Shown: positions 25,788 to 36,060 of the stretch, piece after piece
Layout: each line of letters starts with the position of its first letter
Position numbering within the stretch: the stretch's first letter is position 1
Translations under genes and position numbers: made by a program
Assembly: GCA_033807695.1 (NCBI GenBank)
Contig: CM066302.1
Coordinates: 3,224,001 to 3,288,000 of the forward strand
Length of the DNA: 64,000 nt
Direction of reading: 5' to 3'
Source: Daedaleopsis sinensis
Taxonomy: Eukaryota > Basidiomycota > Agaricomycetes > Polyporales > Polyporaceae
The notes under the pieces: generated by a model
Databases searched by the model: none
What the model was told of the DNA's origin: nothing
What the model saw: the letters and a program-made list of their open reading frames with translations, nothing else

Positions 25788-28776
25788 ATGCCCCGTGTCC
25801 ATGCTCCGATGCCTCCCTCAACTCAAGCGTTCAGCTCTATGTCTCGCAAATTCCGACTGTGGTTCAGACGACAAAGCCCGCAGAATGCTCTTGCTCTGCT
25901 AGTTACCGCACTCAAGATTGTAAAGGCAACATCCGATGCCGTTTCCACCGTCCCCCTCTTGGGTGTTATTGCCGGCGCTGTGCTCGATCTCACTGAGACA
26001 CTAGAGGCGCGTTTACCGCAGTTCACTCCGGACTGTCTGTGGTACTCATCTGGCGTCAGAAAATGCACGGCAGCAAAGAGAAATGTGTGCAGCTCGCCAG
26101 ACGCGCTGCCGACCTCCTGGAGCACATCAAGAAACACATTGAATGCTCGCCCAGCCCCACGGCATTGAACGACAGCCTTTCTAGGCTGGTTGGGTAAGCA
26201 ACTGGCGCTTGTCATTGAGCGTTCGGGCTAATCGGAGATGTCACATATAGGACCCTCATGTCGATTAGGATCAAGGTTGAGAAGGAGTTTCAACGCTCGT
26301 GGTTCTATCGCTTTGGACATCAGAGCTCGGTCGCGTCGACGCTTGACGACTGCATACAGGAGCTTGAGGACGCGTGGCATACCTTCGATGTGAGTCATTC
26401 TTGCATAGGACACGACTACAAGTTTGGAATTGTTGTAACTGACCCGAACTTTGTTAAGACGGCGTGTTTAGTACTCTTACATAAGGAGGTCGAGGTTCTG
26501 AAGGACAAGATGGATAGTCAGGCTAAGTACGATGGCAGCTCCCAAGTAAGCATATCTGGTCGACCTCCGAGTTGAATGAGAATCACGGCCGTTGACAACG
26601 TACATATTAGGTGCGCATTATCCGGATTTGCGACGTGAACATCATGGAGAGGAATGGGACGTGCCGTGTCCTGGAGAAATATGAGGCTGACGAGTACCGA
26701 GCCGAGTACAAGGGTCGTCGTGTGGTACTTCGTCAGCTTCGGCAGTCAGCGAAGAAAGGAGAGGTGAGAGTCATGTATCCGGCTCACGATTTATTCGTTG
26801 CACACTGAGCGTTCTACTTAGATGGATTTCTCGTCCATCATTGTTTACAATCCAAACCTGTACGCCGTTTCTCCTTCCGGCCGAACTTTTAGGGCTCATC
26901 CAAATTAGACACGGCGTACACTTGAACCTTATGCAAGTCTTGGGACGGTCACACCCCTCAGTACAGAAGCCGTTCTATGTAATGGAATGCGGTATGTACG
27001 AGAAAGCTACATACAGTTGCCCTTCAGTAACGACCAATACAGGAAACGTTCCGTTGATGCATGATTACGATGTTGCGGCTCGAGGCGTGACTCTTGTTAG
27101 AAGTTGGCTCGGTAATGTGCGCACCTAGTACTTCATAGATGACACGGGGGATAATCGTGGCCGTAACCGCTAACTACCATACCCTTCACAGATCCTGGAC
27201 TATTGGGTATCTATATCCTGTTGTATAGGCTATAACTACCCTAATAGTAGACCTAGAGCGCTCACAGCTTCGCCCGAGAAGTGGGAATCCCCGTGGTGGA
27301 CGTAAGTGCACAACTATGTACTATGTCCTGTGCGCCAACTCCTCAGCTGACTTCCGATCATAGCCATTGAAAGCGGTCTGGCACGGGCACGGCCGAAATG
27401 AATGTCTGCCTTCTGCCTCCCTAAACCACCACGGCCGGCTCCTCCTCGACGCTGGGGATCTTCGCCATTCGAATACAGGGTGTATCGACACGTGTATCGA
27501 TCGTCTGTTCAGTCAAGTAAGTATGGTCACGCTGGTGATGGTGCATGTAAATTTGATCTTTCGACGAGCAGGCAAAGGGACTCAGCATCATTCCTCTGAC
27601 GAGTATATATTGTTCGATCTTCTCTATGTCTCGATGCTGATGTCGAATTGCACGTCGATTCGGTATAGGTCGAGGGCTTCACATCGGAAAAGACGCCATG
27701 AACGCAGCAGAACATCTGCTTTCCAGCCTGAACGGTTCGAACGCGACCTCCGTCTCATGCGCAATGCATGTGTCAGCGTTTATCGGGTCGGTAGTAGGAC
27801 AGATGTGGTCAATGAATCATCTTCGGCAAAGCTGTTCAGCGGAACTAGGGGAGTACGGTTACATCCATCGAGATGCGGACGGAGAACGATTCGTGCGTCT
27901 TGGACATATCGATGAGCTGCCAAATATGCCGCCTATATCGACATACGCCCTGCATCGCAAAGAAGCCCCGAGCGGCTCATCACTGTGGGAGAAGGTTTAC
28001 GACTGGCCAGGCGAGATCTTCAGGTGGGTATTGGCTATACAGTCCCGTATGGACATAGATACTGAGCTGTGTCTCCTGTACACGGAGACTTACAGTGCTG
28101 ACTTCAAGATCAATGCTCAAGCGATTGCAGTGGAGAAGTATACGGAGACATCCGTACTCATACACGACATCGCACCGGAGAACAGCCGTTCATTTTTCTG
28201 GGACAACGCCGAAGATATCGCCCTAAGGCACGGCATTCCCTTGCATGAACTCATTCTCGGTAAGCTAGTAGTTCGCAACTCATCCATTACATTTGCTGAC
28301 ATTCCGGAAGTTGTGGAAATCAGGCGGACCGCACAAGTTACTGTTTCTGACATGAAGAAACTCCGCTCCGACGATCCCTGTGAGTACCGAACGCATTATG
28401 CACTTTGCAGCCTGAAATGGATTGTCGGAAATGCAGCTTCGTCCAGGAGCACGGTGTCTTTCCATTATCTGCCTGCCGTCGGCTCGGGACAAGGCTCAGA
28501 CGTATGGGGATACTGGTCACTTGAGAGCATTCCTGCAGCATCTACCCCGAATGACGAGCCAGTGATCGAAGGAATATCTTTTGCGCAAAAGTACGTCGAT
28601 CGTTCACATCGCTCATCAAACGTAGGCCTCAGGCCAGTGACTCCGGGGTTTTCAGGAAGACGGCATGCTATTATTATTCCTCACCTCTCCAAGCAGAGGT
28701 CGTTCGCACCCTCAACAGCCTGAGGCGTCCCGATCCTGCTAGCGGAGACGAGAGACGATTTGATACAATTTCATGA
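25788..28776 (+). CDS. MLKL-like four-helix N-terminal domain plus kinase-like protein, possibly decaying
   Basis: Resembles multidomain Agaricomycete proteins in which an MLKL/HeLo-like helical bundle precedes a kinase-like domain. Exons I can place: 25788-26006, 26060-26193, 26251-26389, 26459-26545, 26611-26763. They code for a helical domain (LLGVIAGAVLDLTETLEKMHG, KCVQLARRAADLLEHIKKHI, LDDCIQELEDAWHTFD, VLLHKEVEVLKDKM) and the start of a kinase-like domain (YEADEYRAEYKGRRVVLRQL). A later piece, LGRSHPSVQKPFYVMECG near 26940, belongs to the kinase N-lobe. A C-terminal region (27670-28590) holds GEYGYIHRDADGERFVRLG. Junctions between 26764 and 27670 do not resolve cleanly. Intron 1 would need a GC-AG pair. 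The HRD and DFG motifs are not found, so it may be a pseudokinase or a pseudogene. Confidence 0.5.
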
Positions 28777-30120
28777 GGACTCGAATGTGGTGGTGGTTAT
28801 TGGCCGTGGCAAGGAGGATTGAACCAACGGGGGGGCGCGGGGCGCTTTTGATTAGACCGCGACTGTATCAGCGACGATTACATATATGTATGCATCAGAG
28901 TTCTTTGAGGACGCACGTAAAATTTGACGACGTCGACGGAGAAAGATGACGCACATGTAGAACGGAAGGGAATATTGGGTGCGAAGAGGTGTAGTAGGGA
29001 CGTAGTAGGATGCAATCGCTGCTGGACATCAGGTGGCATCGCGGACAATTCATCATTGGGCCGCATAGCAGAAGAGTGATACTCACATACGGCCTAGGCG
29101 AACCGATCTACAAATACGCTGATTATGAGCTAGTACACATGACGGGCGACTTACCAGGCGTAGTGTCGATGTTAAAGCGCGCTGTGCCAACGGGCAATAT
29201 TGACCTAGTTGCTCGCTACTGGAGAATCGTTAGGAGACCCTGGTGGGCCCTACATAGCGGAAAACCAAGACAAGTTAAGAAAGGGTTTCGGATTGCATCT
29301 TCGGAGTACTATTTAGAGAGAAAATTAGCCAAGGGACCTGCGCAAGATCAGCCTGGAGCCCAGGGTGAGTTCGAAGAAAAGAACCTCGGTATCCATCCTA
29401 TGCAGACAATCAAGGACTTACTGAGCGGCCCAGGGTAGAATGGACGGTCTTCCAACCGTTATTACACATGTCTGCGGATTCTGAACCTGTAACACGTCCT
29501 TGGAAGAGCAGGCTGTCCCTACATGGCCAATCGCAGGACCCCAGCCCTTGTAATGACGGGTTGCGCCCGCTGGGCGACGGTGGCAGGGGAAGGTCAGATC
29601 ATATGCGTCGTGAAGCACTTAAACTTGCATAATCATGATGCCAGCTAGAGCAACGCCTGAGACGTACCGTAAGCTAGTCAAATCACAGTGCCCTGGGTAA
29701 GGACCTAAGCTTCCGAAGTGTTGCAGAGGGTAGAGTCCCGGAACCTCACCGAGGCTGAGTAAGCCCGGGGAAGTAGGAGAAGGATAGAGAGTCAGAGCAA
29801 GTACAAGGAGGTACAAGGAGTGACAAAGGCCTTCTCGGCTGTATAGGGGACTGTATTGATTACGTCATGGTCGCTAACAAAGCATAAGAGGTCGATAAGT
29901 AAGGCAATTCTTGTCGGAATAACACGGCCTCAGTAACTTACTCTGGACCTTCAACATCCGAGGAGGAAGTATCCAGCTTTCTTTGCACCTTCTGCCATTC
30001 CCTTCTTATGACCGCTAGAACTCAACGACCGGGCTGCTGTTGACCGTCCACCTTCTTGCTTTTGCATCTTTATCTTGTACACTACGCACACACACACGAA
30101 ACTATCACCCTCTCACCTCG
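28777..30120. other. Intergenic region with one orphan open frame
   Basis: A plus-strand frame at 29010-29438 (142 codons) reads like protein in parts (VARYWRIVRRPWWALHSGKP, SSEYYLERKLAKGPAQ) but I recognise no family. It could be a remnant of a mobile element or chance. The last few hundred bases should carry the ATG1 promoter. Confidence 0.35.
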
Positions 30121-33100
30121 ATGTCTCCAGCTGCAGTACCCAGCGCGACTCCGTCGGCTCCCTCAAGCAGTAAGCGCACCGCGAGCACGAATTCAGAACG
30201 GGCGGACAGGCAGAGGGTCGAGGATGCGGAGGTGAAACCGTACGTGATTGTCGGTGACCTTGGGAAAGGGAGCTTTGCTACTGTGTATCGAGGATACCAT
30301 GAGGTGCGCACCCCTGATGCAGCTTCTGCAGCTCTTGAGTATGCTTACCTGGAACGACACGGCAGCAAACACATCACCAAGTCGCGATCAAGACAGTCAA
30401 TAGGAGCGGGCTCAGCCCCAAACTCTTTGACAACCTCCAGGGCGAGATCGACATCCTCAAGAGCCTATCCCACCGGCACATCACGCGGCTGCTCGATGTA
30501 ATAGTGAGTGTTTCTTCAACCCAAGGACCGGTCGAGGTAGGAGGCGGATTGTTCAACGAGGATGATCTACAGCGCGCAGAGAGGAATATCTACCTGATCA
30601 TGGAGTTCTGTGCCGGCGGCGATCTCGCGAATTATATCAAGAAGCGCGGCAGAGTGGAAGGTCTGGAGTACATCCCCTCGCCCGGGGCAGCACCTACGTA
30701 CTACCCCCATCCGAAGTCGGGAGGTCTTGACGAGATCGTCGTTCGGAGTTATCTCAGGCAACTAGGTAAGAGATACTCCGAATATGTATACTAGCAACTC
30801 CCTCACCTGTTCTAGCTCGCGCCATCAAGTTCCTTCGCCAACGGAATCTCATCCACCGCGACATCAAGCCTCAGGTATGTCCATCTGTGTCAGCATATCA
30901 TCCTTAATCCGACAGTGCATATAGAACCTCCTGCTGAATCCGGCAGGTCCGGACGAGTACTCTCGAGGACATCCGCTAGGCGTTCCCGTGCTGAAGGTAG
31001 CCGACTTTGGGTTTGCTCGCTTCCTGCCCCAGGCCATGATGGCAGAGACCTTGTGTGGTTCCCCGTGAGTTCATTGTAAATGCCAGTCGAACTCTCTGCT
31101 CATCACCGTCCAGGCTATATATGGCACCGGAGATCCTAGGCTATCAGAAGTACGACTCGAAGGCAGACCTATGGTCCGTTGGAGCCGTGCTCTACGAGAT
31201 GGCGGTTGGCAAGCCGCCCTATCGCGCTCAGAACCACATAGAACTACTCAAGAAGATCGACAACTCGAAGGGAATCAAGTTCCCTGACGAGGACCCGCAG
31301 ATGCTCGCACGGGCGCAGGCGAAGGGCGAGGAGATCAAGCCTGTCCCGTCCGACATCAAGATGCTCATTCGAAGCTTGCTTAAGCGGGTACCAGCCGAGC
31401 GTTCGAGCTTCGAGGAGTTTTTCACAAGCACTGCGATGGTCAAGTCGAAGTTCCCACGACCGAGGGAGCCAACCCCGCCCCCTCCCGATTTCGACGAAGA
31501 TCCCGATCGTATACCTGACCATCACCGGGTCATTCCCCCAGAGGTGCTTGATCCGAGAGCTATGATACCCCCGGCGAAGATCAAATTCAAACGGCGGATC
31601 TCCACAGATACACAGGAGGCCGTTATGGATGATCTGTGAGTAAATCCTACGCGCATTAATCTATGTATCCTGCTTAACCTCGAGAAGCCCTGCCGAGGCC
31701 ATAGCCGGTCCATCACGCTCGCCGCCGATATCGGTACCACGGTTCAGTCCTGTGACACACTCGAAACCATTGTCTCCGGATACATCCCTCATACCTGGTG
31801 AGACTGAGGAAGATGGGTTGCTACGCCGCGAGTACGTCCTCGTTGGAGATAAGCAAGCGGTCGAGATTAACCGTGCTGTTGATGGCGAGTTTTACATTTC
31901 TCCAGGTCTCATAGGCTCTAACGGCGCATATACAGAGATCACATCACGGAGACGACCGTTGCGCGACAGGAAGCCCTCGCCGCTCGGCGAGGATATGCTC
32001 GAATCACCCGCACTCGATTCTCCGAGCCCTACCAACGCGAATACTACGTTCCCTCCCCCACCCAACGTCGCTATGCCTCCTTTATCATCATCGCCGTCAA
32101 GTGCCAGTCCTCGTGGGAGTGGCAATGCCTTGACACGCGCGTTGAACATCGCAACTGGCATCTTGCGTGGCTCAAGACGACGTCCGTCGTCGTATCAGCA
32201 TGAGTACACACCCTCTTCGCCGCGGCGCATGCAGACGTTCGGCGCGCCACGCGGCCAGGCTCTCGGACTGGAGCTGCAGGGCGTGCGGGACGCCCAAGAA
32301 GACGAACTGCTCTCGTCGCTAGAAGAACTCGCACAGAAGACGGAGGTGCTGACGCACTGGGCGGACGAGATGTACGACTACGTCAAGGCCTTCCCGCAGA
32401 GTCCGTGTGCCGTTCCTCTGTCTCATACCCCCGTGGCAGCTGATCGCTGTGTGACCACAGAGCCGCTCCCCGATCCGGCGAAGTTCCTGCGGCGCGAAGG
32501 CGAGACCGAGCGGCTGGCGGCGCGGCGGAAGAACGCGGACATCCAGGCGGAGTACAACGCGATGACCTGCGTCGCGCTGTACATGCTCCTTATGTCGTTC
32601 TCGCAGAAGGGCATCGACAGGCTGCGCAACTTCCACGAGCATCTGCAGATGCGGGATCCCGAGGGCGAACTCGAAGTAAGTGAGGGATTCGACGAAGGTC
32701 CGTATATTTTTCTTTACAAGGGTGATTTCGCGATGTGTACACAATCTGCACAGCGTTGTCGTGGTTCAAGGACCACTTCATCAAGTGCCACGATAGGGCG
32801 GCACTGGTGAAGACATGGCTGCCTGCTCAATACACTGGGCCCCCGACGTTCCTGGATCAGCTAGTCTACGACCGTGCTCTGGTGTTGGTACGCGCTTCGA
32901 TTAAGCATGCACGCGTCTATGGGATCACTTTATTGATCCATGTCTCCGTTTGTAGAGCCGAACGGCTGCTCGGAAGGAGCTGTTCAACTCGGCAACTGCG
33001 CCAGACGAATGCGAGAAGTTCTACGAAGAGTCGCTCTGGTGTCTGTATGCTCTCCGGGACGACTTGCTCCACACAGACAACCCGTTCCTAGACGAAGACC

Positions 33101-33353
33101 GGAACACAATATCCACATGTACGCACATCCCTGGATGGTGGCTTCTTTGTTTGCTTACCGCAATGCACGGTCAGGGATCAAGCGGACGAAGCTCCGCCTC
33201 TTGCGCTGCAGAGCACGGATGGGGATGACCGACCGCGAGCGGATGAAGGACGCTCGCTTGGACAACAACCTCGTCGACGTCGCGCGGATACCGGCCCCGT
33301 GGGACCCCCAAGACCCGCACCCATCTCAAGACGCAGACCCACAGCGCACTTGA
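30121..33353 (+). CDS. ATG1: Autophagy-initiating Ser/Thr kinase ATG1/ULK1
   Basis: Kinase that starts autophagosome formation with ATG13 and ATG17. Ten exons: 30121-30303, 30366-30503, 30573-30765, 30816-30874, 30925-31064, 31114-31635, 31685-32697, 32754-32887, 32956-33118, 33175-33353; phases close to 907 residues. Gly-rich loop [12 protein letters not shown] just before residue 60, VAIK Lys near 70, HRD at 185-187, DFG at 218-220, then [21 protein letters not shown] long disordered middle rich in Ser and Pro is followed by the C-terminal helical region ([52 protein letters not shown]), which in this family binds ATG13. An in-frame ATG at 30040 lies upstream; I prefer 30121 because the extra residues look unlike protein. 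Confidence 0.93.
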
Positions 33354-33944
33354 TCCCGGCTGAATTCTCGCATCTGTATCACCTCGCACATGTTATCTTC
33401 CTAGGACTCGGGACTCGGGCTCTCAGCGCACGGGACGCTTGTAATATCACGATCGGTGCTTTGTATCTAGACGTAGGTCTGTCCGTGCATGTGTGTACTT
33501 TTATCATCATATTGTATGCGGTTGATAGTGGAGATGTGTTTGTGTTTGTCTGAGTGCCGTCCATATGCTATGCAATATCGTTACGGCGACGCTTGCAGTG
33601 CAGCTATATCCGGACTGGACTTCTTACAAGAGGGTACCGGTACGATCAAACGCGTGGTTTTGCCCTGAGCTTCTCTGCAGATCCGACTGCTAGCATCTTT
33701 ACACACTTAAAAACTCGAGCTTATGGGAGAGGCAAAGCAGTGGACATCTGGAGGACTCGACGTGGTGCACCAAACGCGAAGGCGCGCCAAACTTCACTGG
33801 ATTCGGTGATAATACATGGATATTCGCTGTGGTTTAACTGTCTACTCGGACCGTCCCATTCCGCCCTGAGGGTGCCGGGAGGTCGAATTGTGTCAGCTGC
33901 TTGCGTCAACTGGGCACGACGCCGCCTCCGACTTCTGGGCCAAC
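33354..33944. other. Convergent 3' flank, no gene
   Basis: Between the stop codons of ATG1 (plus) and aldo-keto reductase 3 (minus). No coding signal. Confidence 0.5.
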
Positions 33945-35524
33945 CTACTGGCGAATAGGTTGCGGGCGCGGCCACCTCACGAAGTTGGCCGCACCTTTCT
34001 GCAGGAAGATAAAGTCGGACCCGTCGCCCTACGGTGAACCGGTGTGAGCCTCGCCATGTCAGTGGATATCGGCAGTCACCCGACTCACCACGAATGTATG
34101 CGGGAAGCCCGGGTCGAACGGCACAGCGTCCTCGAGGTACTTGACCTGCTCCGGGGAGAGCGTGAGGCTCAACGCCTCGATGTTGCCCTCGAGCTGCTCG
34201 ACCTTCCTGCCCCCGACGATCGGGAACACGTGCGTCGTCTTGCTCATCAAGTAGGCAATGGCCACTGCGGTGTGGACGGCTCGTCAGAGGGGTGTACCGT
34301 GTCTCGCAGAGGGGCCGAGCTGGAACGCACCGGCCTGGATGCTCTTCGTGCCGACCTGCTTCGCCACCTCTTCCAAGGCCTTGCACACCTTGCGCTCCTC
34401 CTCGGTCCGCTCCCAGGGGCCAGCAATCAGACGGCCTGGGGGGTGGTGTCAGCACCCTAGTCAGACGCCATCTTCCTTAGGACGCGGACTGACCCTTCTC
34501 CCCTGTCTGACGACGTTTCTCCTCCTCCTCATCGGTGCGAATCTTTCCGCCCGCGAGGACGTTCCAGGGGGCGAGCGCAAGACCTGCCCGCCAAGCATAT
34601 TAGTGCGCCGGCGCGAGTGGCATACGCACGGAGAACATTTTACCTTCCGACCTTGCCATGGGGATGATGTCGCGCTCGAAATCGCGCTGGAGGATACTCC
34701 AGGCGCCTTGATAGATGACGAACGGGGTCTTTCCGGTCAGGCGTGCGTACTGGTTTGCCTTTGCCACAATCCACGCTGGGGTGTCGGAGATTCCCTAGAG
34801 CGATTGCGGTGAGCCCGTACCGTCGCCGCGAGGCGATAGGGCACATACCAGGTACAGAACCTTCCCCGCCGCGACGAGGTGGTGCAGCCCGTTCATCACC
34901 TCCTCCACGGAGGTGTCCCAGTCCCACTGCAAGACATGAGCGCTATGGTCGACGAGTTCGCGTAGTTATCGATGTGCGCACCCAGTGAACGTAGAGGATG
35001 TCGATGTAGCTCGTGCGCAGCTTCTTCAGCGAGTCTTCGACGGAGATGTGCATGGCCTTCATGTTGTTCCCAGTGTAGTGCACCTTCTGCGCAATGTCGT
35101 CGGAGCCCCGCTTGTAGTTCGTCGTGTACTGATGCGGATGGATGCTCAGTACTCAGTTTCCGCCCGGCGCGCATCCCCAAGCCCCGCGCGTCGCGACTCG
35201 TCCGCGACGTACCTTGGTGGCGATGACCATCTGGTTGCGGATGTTGCGCTTCTCCATCCACTCCCCGATGAACTCCTCGGACGTCTCGTCCTGGTAGGCG
35301 TTCGCGGTGTCGATGAAGTTGCCTCCGGCGTCGTAAAACGCGTCGAGAAGCTTGAAGCTCGACTCCTTGTTCATTGCGCCCATCCCGAACTTCTCCCACT
35401 GATCGCCGATGCTCATGGCCCCGAGACAGAGCGGGGAGACGTGCAGACCGGCGAGCGGGGAGAGCTGGCGGTAGTAGCCGAGTTTAGTCGGCGGAGGGGG
35501 CGCAGGCTGGAAAAAGTCGGACAT
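33945..35524 (-). CDS. Aldo-keto reductase 3 (aryl-alcohol dehydrogenase type)
   Basis: Third copy of the reductase family in the window. Eight exons: 35524-35213, 35128-34982, 34926-34849, 34794-34644, 34583-34494, 34435-34331, 34264-34089, 34028-33945, giving 380 residues. Tetrad residues lie in [18 protein letters not shown] and YVHWWDWD. Exon 6 is three bases shorter than in copies 1 and 2: GPWERT replaces RPDWERT. It is very similar to copy 2, including much of intron 1, where copy 3 carries a small local duplication of CTCAGT. Its third positions are more GC-rich than those of copy 2. A LINE is inserted about 380 bases upstream. TATA box at 35605-35612. Confidence 0.9.
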
Positions 35525-35604
35525 CGTCTTGCTGCTCGGGGTGGTGGTGATATGGTAGGTGAAGTCGGAGGTATCGAGTGCAGAACAGTGCGAGAAACGA
35601 TGGG

Positions 35605-35612
35605 TTTATATA
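35605..35612 (-). promoter_or_regulatory. TATA box of aldo-keto reductase 3
   Basis: TATATAAA on the minus strand, 81 bases upstream of the ATG, at nearly the same distance as in copy 2. Confidence 0.65.
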
Positions 35613-35902
35613 TGCCACGCTCTACCGCACGCTGCCCTAGGCTGCCCTTCGTCATACGTCGCGCGGTAATCCCATGACGGTACGTGGAACCGAATAAGGC
35701 AGAGCGGATACACGACATGCAAGTCACGCAAATGGCCGGGAAATCCGATTAGTACTGGTATCCGGGACTGGTATCTATGTATATGTGAGACCTAGGCCTA
35801 CAGTGCTTAGCAAGCTATCTCCCCACCACAGATCTCAGCGTTCTCCGAACGGAGGTCACATCGTTCGCTCATCCGAGTCGGGATATCTTACTACAGCTAA
35901 TG
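35613..35902. other. Remaining promoter region of reductase 3, cut by the LINE
   Basis: Short stretch between the reductase 3 core promoter and the A-rich tail of the LINE. Any upstream control elements beyond this point would have been displaced by the insertion. Confidence 0.45.
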
Positions 35903-35917
35903 TTTTCTTTTTTTTTT
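35903..35917 (-). repeat. A-rich 3' tail of the LINE
   Basis: On the minus strand the sequence reads ten A, one G and four A directly after the 3' UTR. This is the expected product of target-primed reverse transcription of a polyadenylated LINE RNA. Confidence 0.75.
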
Positions 35918-36060
35918 GATGGTGCTCCCTGGTAGCAGGGCTTTCGCCCCCTTCCAGGTTCCGCTTTGGTATATTCAATCGAACTGCACCATGGGGAAAA
36001 TGCCTTACGCACGCGTGCCTTGAGGCCGCCGTGTGGGACTCCCGGTGCCGCCAGGGGATG

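Noticed and set aside
27367..27915. Plus-strand frame of 182 codons as a separate gene
   Set aside because: It overlaps presumed exons and introns of the MLKL-like gene; only parts (RLLLDAGDLR, HHSSDEYILFDLLY) look coding.
29010..29438. Confident call of a transposon fragment
   Set aside because: No reverse transcriptase, integrase, gag or transposase motif can be seen; left as an unassigned frame.
19436..35524. The reductases, peroxidase and kinase genes as one biosynthetic gene cluster
   Set aside because: There is no backbone enzyme (polyketide synthase, NRPS or terpene synthase), and housekeeping genes are interspersed.
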